Shown here piece after piece: positions 1-5,678 of a stretch of 5,976 nt of DNA. Both the position numbers and the translations under genes were made by a program. The stretch comes from an uncultured Pseudanabaenaceae cyanobacterium (GTDB taxonomy: Bacteria > Cyanobacteriota > Cyanobacteriia > PCC-9006 > JAAUQQ01): the NCBI GenBank assembly GCA_938015405.1, contig CALLPZ010000365.1, positions 1-5,976 on the forward strand, in the 5' to 3' direction. The first letter of the stretch is position 1. Each line of letters opens with the position of its first letter. The notes beneath the pieces are model-generated. The model saw nothing but the letters and a program-made list of their open reading frames with translations, was not told the DNA's origin and ran no database searches.

Positions 1-24
1 GTTTTGGTCAATTAGGGAGTGATG

Positions 25-60
25 GAATTAACCGGTGTCTTGCGAGTCATCGGTTAATTC
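25..60 (+). promoter_or_regulatory. Hairpin in the rpoC2 leader
   Basis: The arms at 25-37 and 48-60 pair over 13 bases: ten perfect outer pairs (GAATTAACCG with CGGTTAATTC), then one G-U wobble and two more pairs. The loop is 38-47, in which 39-40 can pair with 45-46 to leave a TGCG tetraloop. No T-run follows immediately; the nearest, CTTTT, begins at 78. That makes a simple intrinsic terminator unlikely. An mRNA processing or stabilising stem, or an attenuator between rpoC1 and rpoC2, is possible but is inference. Confidence 0.5.
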
Positions 61-105
61 ACTTCGAGCAGGATCGACTTTTAAGTATTGGCTCTCAACC
101 GTAGA

Positions 106-113
106 GCGATCGC
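106..113. repeat. HIP1 palindrome (GCGATCGC)
   Basis: Exact 8-base HIP1 octamer in the rpoC2 leader, the only intergenic copy in the window. HIP1 is a highly iterated palindrome in many cyanobacterial genomes, so it supports the taxonomic call. No local function is implied. Confidence 0.85.
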
Positions 114-130
114 AGTTCAGTTGGGTAATT

Positions 131-136
131 AGGCGG
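131..136 (+). promoter_or_regulatory. Weak ribosome binding site of rpoC2
   Basis: AGGCGG matches the AGGAGG consensus at five of six bases and lies four bases before the ATG at 141. The spacing is short, so this is a weak or non-canonical site, which is common in cyanobacteria. It is the only purine-rich element near this start. Confidence 0.4.
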
Positions 137-140
137 CACC

Positions 141-3100
141 ATGGCAGAGCAAAACCAAGCAGACAAGAAGCCCGTTGCGTTTTACAACGGCATTATCGAT
201 AAAAAGCAGCTGCGGAAGATGATCACCTCATCTTTCATTAATCACGGTACTGCTCGCACCGCTCAGGTGGCTGACCAACTGAAAGGTCTAGGCTTCAAAT
301 TTGCGACCCAAGCAGGGGTCTCAATCAGTATCCATGACCTCAAAGTTCCCGAGGTCAAGCGGGAGATGCTGGAGGCTGCTGAGGAGGAGATTCGCACGAC
401 TGAGGCCCGCTACAGCCGAGGCGAAATCACCGAGGTGGAGCGTTTCCAGAAGGTGATTGATACCTGGAGTATCACCAGTGATGAGCTTAAAAACGAGGTC
501 ATCAAAAACTTCAAGATCAATAATCCTTTGAACTCCGTCTACATGATGGCCTTCTCTGGTGCTCGTGGTAACGTCTCCCAGGTTCGTCAGTTGGTGGGAA
601 TGCGTGGCCTGATGGCGAATCCCCAGGGGGAGATTATTGACCTTCCCATTAAGACGAACTTCCGTGAGGGGTTGACTGTAACTGAGTACATCATCTCTTC
701 CTACGGTGCACGTAAGGGCTTGGTCGATACCGCTCTGCGTACAGCTGACTCGGGTTACTTGACTCGTCGTCTGGTGGACGTTTCCCAAGACGTTATTGTT
801 CGGGAGTTAGATTGCGGTACAACTCGCAGCGTCACCATCAAGCCGATGAAAGATGGTGAGCGGGTCTTGATTAAGCTAGGCGATCGCCTCCTCGGTCGCG
901 TCGTTGCTGAAGATCTCATGCATCCTGAGACGGGGGAGTTGGTTGCAGCTCGAAACCAAGACATTTCCGCAGATCTCGCTGAGACGATTGATCGTTCTGG
1001 CGCTCAGGAGCTTAAGGTTCGTTCTCCTCTGACTTGCGAGGCTGCTCGCTCCGTTTGTCGCCTTTGTTATGGCTGGAGCTTGGCCCATGCGCAGATGGTG
1101 GACATGGGAGAAGCAGTGGGTATCATCGCTGCTCAGTCCATTGGTGAGCCTGGCACCCAACTCACCATGCGTACCTTCCACACCGGTGGTGTTTTCACCG
1201 GCGAGGTGGCTCGTCAAGAGCGTGCGAAAAAGGAGTCTACTGTTAGCTTCTCGAAGAAGGCGCGTACTCGTCCCTTCCGCACTCGCCACGGCGAGGACGT
1301 GTTTGTGGCCGAGGCGAACTTCGACATTACCTTGGGCTCAGGTAGTAAGAAGCAAGTGGTTCGCGTGGCCCAAGGTTCTACCGTCTTCGTTAGCGATGGC
1401 GATGAGGTCATTGCCAACCAGATGATTGCTGAAGTGCCTGTGGGTGGCCGAGCAAAACGCTCCACAGAGAAAGCGACCAAGGATGTGGCCTCTGACATGG
1501 CCGGTGAAATCCTGTTCCAGGATATTGCTGCAGAGGAGAAAAAGGATCGCCAGGGCAATACCACTCGTATCGCCCAGCGTGGTGGTCTGATTTGGGTCTT
1601 GGGAGGTGAGGTTTACAACCTGCCGCCTGGCGCAGAACCCATCGTTAAGAACGGTGAGAGCGTTACCGAAGAGTCCATCCTGGCAGAGACACGTCTAACG
1701 ACTGAATACGGTGGTGTGGTCCGCTTGCCCAACACTGGAGAAGGCAACCGTGAAGTCGAAATTGTCACGGCTTCGGTTCTGTTGGATAACTCTCGCGTCC
1801 ATGCTGAGGTCTCCTCAGGCAGTGAGCACTATGTGCTGGAGACCAATGATGGTCAGCAGTTTAACCTCACCACCACTCCGGGTACGAAGGTCTTGAATGG
1901 CCAGGTTGTAGCAGAGCTACAGAGTGAGCAATATCGCACTCACACGGGGGGCATCATCAAATATGCCGGTGTGGAAGTGGGTAAGAAAGGAAAGTCCAAG
2001 CAGGGTTTTGAGGTCACCAAGGGCGGCACCTTGCTGTGGATTCCTGAGGAAGCTCATGAGGTCAATAAGGATATTTCCTTGTTGATGGTCGAAAACGGCC
2101 AGTTTGTTGAAGCTGGAACCGAGGTTGTTAAAGATGTCTTCTGCAATAGCAGCGGCATCGTTGAGGTAACCCAGAAGAATGACATTCTGCGGGAAATCGT
2201 CGTCAAGCCTGGCAACCTGCACATGCTTGACAATCCCAAAGACCTTAAGGCCAGTGATGGTGGCTTAGCCAATCCTGGCGATACCGTGATGAAGGGTGTC
2301 TCTGTGGAAGAGATGCGCTACGTCGAGGTTGTTGACATGCCTGAAGGTCAGGCGGTGTTACTGCGCCCCGTTGTTGAGTATCAAGTTCCCACCGATCCTG
2401 CACTGCCTAACCAAGTGGCGAAGGATGGTGATGGTCGTTCCGTGAGTCTAAAGATTGTTCAGCGGATTCCATTCAAGGATGGAGAACGTGTCCAGTCTGT
2501 GGAAGGCGTTGACTTGATGCGGACCCAGCTCGTCTTGGTCATGGAAGCAGACTCTGCTCAAATCATGGCTGATATCGAATTGCTTCCTGATGACAAGGAT
2601 GCGGAGCTGCTTCGCTTGAGTATTGTTGTTCTGGAGTCCCTCGTATTGCGCCGTGATATCGCGGCTGATGCGGTTCAGGGCAGTACCAAGACCCGTTTGC
2701 TGGTGAAGGATGGCGAAGTCATCCAAGCTGGCTCGGTTGTTTCCTGCACCGAGATTCTTTGTAAGGAAACTGGCGTTATTCAGGGGATTCAGCAGGGGGT
2801 TGAGGCGGTTCGTCGTATTTTGATTGAACGCGAATCTGACCGCATGATCATTTCCACCGGAAGTGAGACTCCTACTGTCAAAGCTGGCGATCTCATTGTC
2901 GAAGGGATGGAAATCGCTTCAGGCCTGAAAATGGAAGGCTCTGGTCAAGTTGTTGCGGTTGGTGCCAATGACATCAACTTCCGTGTGGCTCGTCCTTACC
3001 GCGTTTCTCCTGGTGCAGTGCTTCAGGTCGATGATGGCAGTCTCGTTCAACGGGGTGACAACCTCGTACTGCTGGTGTTTGAGCGGGCTAAGACCGGTGA

Positions 3101-4091
3101 TATCATCCAGGGTCTACCTAGAATTGAGGAGCTTCTGGAGGCCCGTAAGCCTAAGGAAGGTGCTGTGCTATCGGCTCGTCCCGGTACCGTCCAACTGGTT
3201 GAAGATGATGGTGACATCATTGAAGTCAAGGTGGTTGACGGTGATGGAACGGTGGCGGACTATCCCATCAATCCTGGCCAAAGCGTTATGGTGGCTGATG
3301 GCCAGAAGGTCTCTGCTGCTGAGCCTCTGACCGATGGCTTGTCTAGCCCCCACGAAATCTTGGATATCTTCTTCAAGCATTATCGTGAGGAAATGGACAC
3401 CTATGAGGCCGCCATGGCGAGTCTTCAGAAAGTTCAATCCTTCTTGGTGAATGAAGTCCAGTCTGTGTATCAGTCCCAGGGGATTACGATTTCTGATAAG
3501 CACATCGAAGTGATCGTCAAGCAAATGACCTCCAAGGCCAGGGTTGAAGATGGTGGCGACACCACAATGCTTCCGGGTGAGTTGGTTGAGCTGCGTCAGG
3601 TAGATCAGGTCAACCAGGCCATGGCGATTACAGGTGGTGCTCCGGCAGACTACACGCCAATGCTGTTGGGTATTACCAAGGCGTCACTGAATACGGATAG
3701 CTTCATCTCCGCTGCTTCCTTCCAGGAGACGACTCGTGTGCTGACCGAGGCTGCGATTCAAGGCAAGTCTGACTGGTTGCGCGGCCTGAAGGAGAACGTG
3801 ATTATTGGTCGCTTGATTCCTGCAGGTACTGGCTTCAATGCCTATGAGGACTCTTTGGCGACTGCCTCGCCGGAGATGGATTTCAACTATGAAGCTGCAG
3901 GTGTTCTGACTGATGATGGTTCGTTGACCAGTGGCATCTTGGATGACAAGACGGCTCGGGCCTATGGCCTAGACACGGGGCTGGATAATCGTCCTCCCCT
4001 GACGGTTGATTTGCCTCCTGCTCCTGGTAAGGAACGTTCTTCCATGATTCTGGATGATGAAGAACTGATTGATGACAACACCAAGGCTTAG
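141..4091 (+). CDS. rpoC2: DNA-directed RNA polymerase subunit beta'' (RpoC2)
   Basis: Encodes the C-terminal part of split beta', 1316 aa, which is normal for cyanobacteria. It assembles with RpoC1 (which carries the catalytic Mg-binding aspartates), RpoB, alpha and omega. Residues can be lined up with E. coli beta' at a constant offset of 589 as far as the insertion. The secondary-channel and F-loop region lies at about 36-165 (R142, R149, R155). The bridge helix is about 177-215 (ARKG at 190, SGYLTRR at 204). Zinc ligands are C225, C299, C306 and C309, with the same 74-7-3 spacing as E. coli. The trigger loop carries M343, R344, F346 and H347. SI3 occupies about 354-981. The second trigger helix is about 984-1003 (GLPRIEELLEAR ends at 1002). 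The conserved jaw and C-terminal core run to GTGF at 1232. A less conserved acidic tail, 1233-1316, has 19 D/E against 6 K/R. All hallmark residues are intact and there is no frameshift. The ATG at 141 begins shortly before the first conserved segment (FYNGIIDK, 14-21). Confidence 0.98.
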   Translation: MAEQNQADKKPVAFYNGIIDKKQLRKMITSSFINHGTARTAQVADQLKGLGFKFATQAGVSISIHDLKVPEVKREMLEAAEEEIRTTEARYSRGEITEVERFQKVIDTWSITSDELKNEVIKNFKINNPLNSVYMMAFSGARGNVSQVRQLVGMRGLMANPQGEIIDLPIKTNFREGLTVTEYIISSYGARKGLVDTALRTADSGYLTRRLVDVSQDVIVRELDCGTTRSVTIKPMKDGERVLIKLGDRLLGRVVAEDLMHPETGELVAARNQDISADLAETIDRSGAQELKVRSPLTCEAARSVCRLCYGWSLAHAQMVDMGEAVGIIAAQSIGEPGTQLTMRTFHTGGVFTGEVARQERAKKESTVSFSKKARTRPFRTRHGEDVFVAEANFDITLGSGSKKQVVRVAQGSTVFVSDGDEVIANQMIAEVPVGGRAKRSTEKATKDVASDMAGEILFQDIAAEEKKDRQGNTTRIAQRGGLIWVLGGEVYNLPPGAEPIVKNGESVTEESILAETRLTTEYGGVVRLPNTGEGNREVEIVTASVLLDNSRVHAEVSSGSEHYVLETNDGQQFNLTTTPGTKVLNGQVVAELQSEQYRTHTGGIIKYAGVEVGKKGKSKQGFEVTKGGTLLWIPEEAHEVNKDISLLMVENGQFVEAGTEVVKDVFCNSSGIVEVTQKNDILREIVVKPGNLHMLDNPKDLKASDGGLANPGDTVMKGVSVEEMRYVEVVDMPEGQAVLLRPVVEYQVPTDPALPNQVAKDGDGRSVSLKIVQRIPFKDGERVQSVEGVDLMRTQLVLVMEADSAQIMADIELLPDDKDAELLRLSIVVLESLVLRRDIAADAVQGSTKTRLLVKDGEVIQAGSVVSCTEILCKETGVIQGIQQGVEAVRRILIERESDRMIISTGSETPTVKAGDLIVEGMEIASGLKMEGSGQVVAVGANDINFRVARPYRVSPGAVLQVDDGSLVQRGDNLVLLVFERAKTGDIIQGLPRIEELLEARKPKEGAVLSARPGTVQLVEDDGDIIEVKVVDGDGTVADYPINPGQSVMVADGQKVSAAEPLTDGLSSPHEILDIFFKHYREEMDTYEAAMASLQKVQSFLVNEVQSVYQSQGITISDKHIEVIVKQMTSKARVEDGGDTTMLPGELVELRQVDQVNQAMAITGGAPADYTPMLLGITKASLNTDSFISAASFQETTRVLTEAAIQGKSDWLRGLKENVIIGRLIPAGTGFNAYEDSLATASPEMDFNYEAAGVLTDDGSLTSGILDDKTARAYGLDTGLDNRPPLTVDLPPAPGKERSSMILDDEELIDDNTKA
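669..785 (+). other. rpoC2: RpoC2 bridge-helix segment
   Basis: Codons for residues about 177-215. The segment GARKGLVDTALRTADSGYLT (189-208), followed by RRLVD, is nearly identical to the E. coli bridge helix. R191, K192, G193 and R209 fall at the positions of E. coli R780, K781, G782 and R798. This helix crosses the active-site cleft and, with the trigger loop, drives nucleotide addition and translocation. Boundaries are approximate because they come from remembered E. coli numbering. Confidence 0.85.
880..887. repeat. HIP1 palindrome in rpoC2
   Basis: Exact GCGATCGC inside the extended 10-base palindrome GGCGATCGCC (879-888). In the rpoC2 frame it encodes G247-D248-R249. It is the only HIP1 copy within the 3951-base gene. 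Confidence 0.85.
1200..3083 (+). other. rpoC2: SI3: large insertion in the RpoC2 trigger loop
   Basis: About residues 354-981, roughly 628 aa or 48 percent of the protein, lie between the two halves of the trigger loop: TMRTFHTGG at 342-350 and KTGDIIQGLPR at 984-994. E. coli has only about 190 residues here. The insert is rich in beta strands and carries a recurrent turn of the type hydrophobic-x-x-D/N-G-x-x-V-x-x-G. Examples are at 415-429, 501-514, 649-663, 853-867 and 961-976, with more degenerate copies at 582-591 and 911-923. This fits the tandem sandwich-barrel hybrid motifs known for cyanobacterial SI3. In published cyanobacterial RNA polymerase structures SI3 forms an arch that contacts sigma. 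Exact domain limits cannot be set by eye. Confidence 0.8.
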
Positions 4092-4132
4092 GGCTTGGAT
4101 GGCTCCTTTTGAGATGCAATAGCGTCTGAATC

Positions 4133-4164
4133 AACCGCCGAAGTGCAACCGCACCTCGGCGGTT
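4133..4164 (+). terminator. Probable intrinsic terminator of the rpo operon
   Basis: Arms 4133-4146 and 4151-4164 pair over 14 positions with one A-C mismatch (4142/4155), closed by an AACC tetraloop (4147-4150). The stem is GC-rich and should be very stable. It starts 42 bases after the rpoC2 stop. The following bases, TTTACGCTTTAT (4163-4174), are T-rich but not a clean T-run, so termination may be partial. The position between an RNA polymerase gene and an unrelated envelope gene supports a terminator. A 3'-end stabilising stem is the alternative. Confidence 0.65.
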
Positions 4165-4186
4165 TACGCTTTATAGGTCTGCAACA

Positions 4187-4195
4187 GGGGCGGGG
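4187..4195 (+). promoter_or_regulatory. G-rich putative ribosome binding site of the DUF2079 gene
   Basis: GGGGCGGGG ends seven bases before the ATG at 4203. It can pair with the pyrimidine-rich 3' end of 16S rRNA, although it is not a consensus AGGAGG. It favours the start at 4203 over the in-frame GTG at 4143, which lies in the terminator stem, and the ATG at 4233, which has no purine tract before it. Confidence 0.4.
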
Positions 4196-4202
4196 ATCAA
4201 GG

Positions 4203-5678
4203 ATGGGGCAAGCTCGAAATACGGATTCAGCGATGGCTGAAGCGGTTGTGTTGGATCCAGAGGATTTTGTTAGGGGTAAGCTGCCGCGCTCGCTCTGGCT
4301 CACAATCCTCGGTGCGGCAGCAGTGCTGATGATCTGTAGCAGCCTGCGGCACGGCCTATTCCAGTCCAATGCCTACGACCTCGGCATCTTTGACCAGGCC
4401 GTTTACATGATCAGCACCGGAGCAGAGCCTTTGGTTTCGCTGATTGGTTTCCATGCTTTGGGTGACCACGGGGCTTTTGTGCTGTATCCCTTGGCGTTGT
4501 TGTACAAGATTTTCCCGAGTGTTTATTGGTTGCTAGCAGTGCAGGCGATCGCCCTGGCCAGTGGCGCATTTTTTGTTTGGCATCTGGCCTTGGACTATGG
4601 CTTGAAGCGCTCCCAGGCGATCGCCCTAAGCTGGGTCTACCTGCTTTACCCCGTTGTCTTTAATGCCAATCTGTTCGACTTTCACCCCGAGGTGATGGCA
4701 GTCCCGGCATTGTTGGGAGCGATCTGGGCTGCTCGGCGACGGAACTGGCTGGGCTTTCTCATTGCTGTGGTCTTGGTGCTGTCCTGTAAGGCGGTGCTGT
4801 CTCTCACCATTGCGGCTTTGGGTTTATGGCTTTTGTTGGCCCAGCGGCGGAGCTTTGGCTTTGTCGCTTTAGCATTGGGGATTGCCTGGTTTGGCATTAG
4901 CACCCAGGTGATTATTCCGGCCTTTAGTGGGGAAGAGGCCCAGGCGGTGGGTCGCTACAGTTATCTGGGGGATTCGGTTCTGGGGATTTTAAAGAACCTG
5001 GTGCTGAAGCCCCAACAGGTTGTTAGCTATCTGTTTACAGCGGCGAACTTGGAATATTTGGTCCTATTGCTGGTGCCGTTTTTGTGGGGGCTGTCGCCGC
5101 GCCATTTGCTGCCATTGCTGGGGGCGGGGCCGACGCTATTTTTGAATTTACTAGCCGACCATCAACCTCAGAAGGATCTGACCCATCAATATGCTCTGCC
5201 AATGCTGCCGTTTTTCCTGGTGGCGATTATGGCGGCCTTGGCGGCGGAGCGGGGCTGGCTGAGGCGACCCCGTTGGATTATGGTTTGGGCCACGGTGGCT
5301 TGGTTGGCCCTGGCGAAGTATGGCTACTTTGGTTCGTTGTATTTGTCTCAGTTGGATACGGTGGGGGCGATGCAGGGGGCGATTGCTCAGGTACAAACCA
5401 AGGGGGGAGTGCTGACTGCCTCCCAAATTGCGCCACACCTGACCCATCGAGCCTTGGTCACAATGGCGGAGCCCGGTAGCGAGAGTCTTGATTTAGGCCC
5501 CTATGACTATGTTTTACTCAATGCCAAGCATCCTGGTTGGGCCAGTTCCCCCGAGACAGTGCAGGCCCTGACTGAGCGATTGGATAATGAGTCGGATTGG
5601 CAACGCACCTACGAACAAGATGGTGTGGTGCTGTTTGAGGTGATTTCTGAGGCCAAGGCCGAGGAGTCGGTCAATTAA
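4203..5678 (+). CDS. DUF2079 family integral membrane protein (GT-C-like)
   Basis: A 491-aa polytopic membrane protein when started at ATG 4203. The frame extends upstream to GTG 4143, but that codon is inside the terminator hairpin. After a roughly 30-residue N-terminus with a basic patch come about ten to twelve hydrophobic segments, including about 31-47, 107-129, 137-156, 182-213, 218-239, 283-318, 330-349 and 357-377. A soluble tail follows (378-491). Family-like signatures are YDLGIFDQ (58-65), HALGDHG (84-90), FDFHPE (158-163), DHQPQ (319-323), THQY (327-330), PHLTHR (411-416) and DYVLLN (435-440). DUF2079 proteins are uncharacterised but belong with GT-C-fold transferases that use polyprenyl-phosphate sugars. 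D59 and D64 are in the loop after the first helix, where GT-C catalytic aspartates usually sit. Residues 195-200 read CKAVLS where I recall an acidic motif (KED) in many relatives. The gene is followed by a coupled GT2 gene, which fits a role in envelope glycosylation. Family assignment is firm; function is inferred. Confidence 0.85.
   Translation: MGQARNTDSAMAEAVVLDPEDFVRGKLPRSLWLTILGAAAVLMICSSLRHGLFQSNAYDLGIFDQAVYMISTGAEPLVSLIGFHALGDHGAFVLYPLALLYKIFPSVYWLLAVQAIALASGAFFVWHLALDYGLKRSQAIALSWVYLLYPVVFNANLFDFHPEVMAVPALLGAIWAARRRNWLGFLIAVVLVLSCKAVLSLTIAALGLWLLLAQRRSFGFVALALGIAWFGISTQVIIPAFSGEEAQAVGRYSYLGDSVLGILKNLVLKPQQVVSYLFTAANLEYLVLLLVPFLWGLSPRHLLPLLGAGPTLFLNLLADHQPQKDLTHQYALPMLPFFLVAIMAALAAERGWLRRPRWIMVWATVAWLALAKYGYFGSLYLSQLDTVGAMQGAIAQVQTKGGVLTASQIAPHLTHRALVTMAEPGSESLDLGPYDYVLLNAKHPGWASSPETVQALTERLDNESDWQRTYEQDGVVLFEVISEAKAEESVN
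4542..4627. repeat. Two in-phase HIP1 repeats, 72 bases apart
   Basis: The 14-mer CAGGCGATCGCCCT occurs at 4542-4555 and again at 4614-4627. Each contains GCGATCGC (4545-4552 and 4617-4624). The 72-base offset is 24 codons, so both copies are read in the same phase and encode QAIAL (residues 114-118 and 138-142 of the membrane protein, within or at the edge of adjacent hydrophobic segments). Flanking sequence is not duplicated, so this is not a simple tandem duplication. Confidence 0.8.
5661..5666 (+). promoter_or_regulatory. Ribosome binding site of the GT2 gene inside the DUF2079 gene
   Basis: GAGGAG lies in the last codons of the membrane protein gene, 11 bases before the ATG at 5678. It is the strongest Shine-Dalgarno match in the window, although the spacing is a little long. 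It supports ATG 5678 and the TAATG overlap. Confidence 0.6.

Larger units (their letters stand above)
1..140 (+). other. Non-coding leader upstream of rpoC2
   Basis: No gene is supported here. The three forward frames hit stops at 13-15 (TAG), 20-22 (TGA) and 102-104 (TAG). The upstream gene, rpoC1 in most cyanobacteria by established synteny, must therefore end at or before one of these or lie outside the window. The few residues available do not let me assign it. The stretch carries a 13-bp hairpin (25-60), a HIP1 palindrome (106-113) and a weak ribosome-binding sequence just before the rpoC2 start. I could not find a convincing -35/-10 pair, so rpoC2 may be cotranscribed from upstream. Confidence 0.6.

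Noticed and set aside
3..104. Open frame from the left edge to TAG at 102-104 as a possible end of rpoC1
   Set aside because: The 33 residues do not resemble anything I recognise, and the frame runs through the hairpin. The other two frames stop early, so the end of the upstream gene cannot be assigned.
321..3524. Several minus-strand frames of 60-155 codons opposite rpoC2 (for example 321-788, 876-1289 and 3168-3524)
   Set aside because: They lie opposite an intact, highly conserved gene, have no recognisable domains or ribosome sites, and are expected by-products of its codon usage.
4081..4098. Short inverted repeat CCAAG...CTTGG around the rpoC2 stop codon
   Set aside because: Only five contiguous pairs with an internal G-G mismatch and no adjacent T-run; the hairpin at 4133-4164 is far stronger.
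4170..4177. TTTATAGG as a -10 element for the DUF2079 gene
   Set aside because: No acceptable -35 sequence lies about 17 bases upstream, because that region is the terminator stem. It remains possible as a weak promoter but is not supported.
5363..5407. Three long G-runs (5363-5367, 5375-5379, 5402-5407) as a G-quadruplex
   Set aside because: Only three runs, with a 22-base gap before the third; they are explained by Gly, Gly-Ala and Lys-Gly-Gly codons.
5084..5479. Plus-strand frame of 131 codons rich in Gly and Ala, inside the DUF2079 gene
   Set aside because: Frame-shifted shadow of the membrane protein gene; its glycine richness reflects G-runs in GC-rich codons, and the main frame carries the family motifs.
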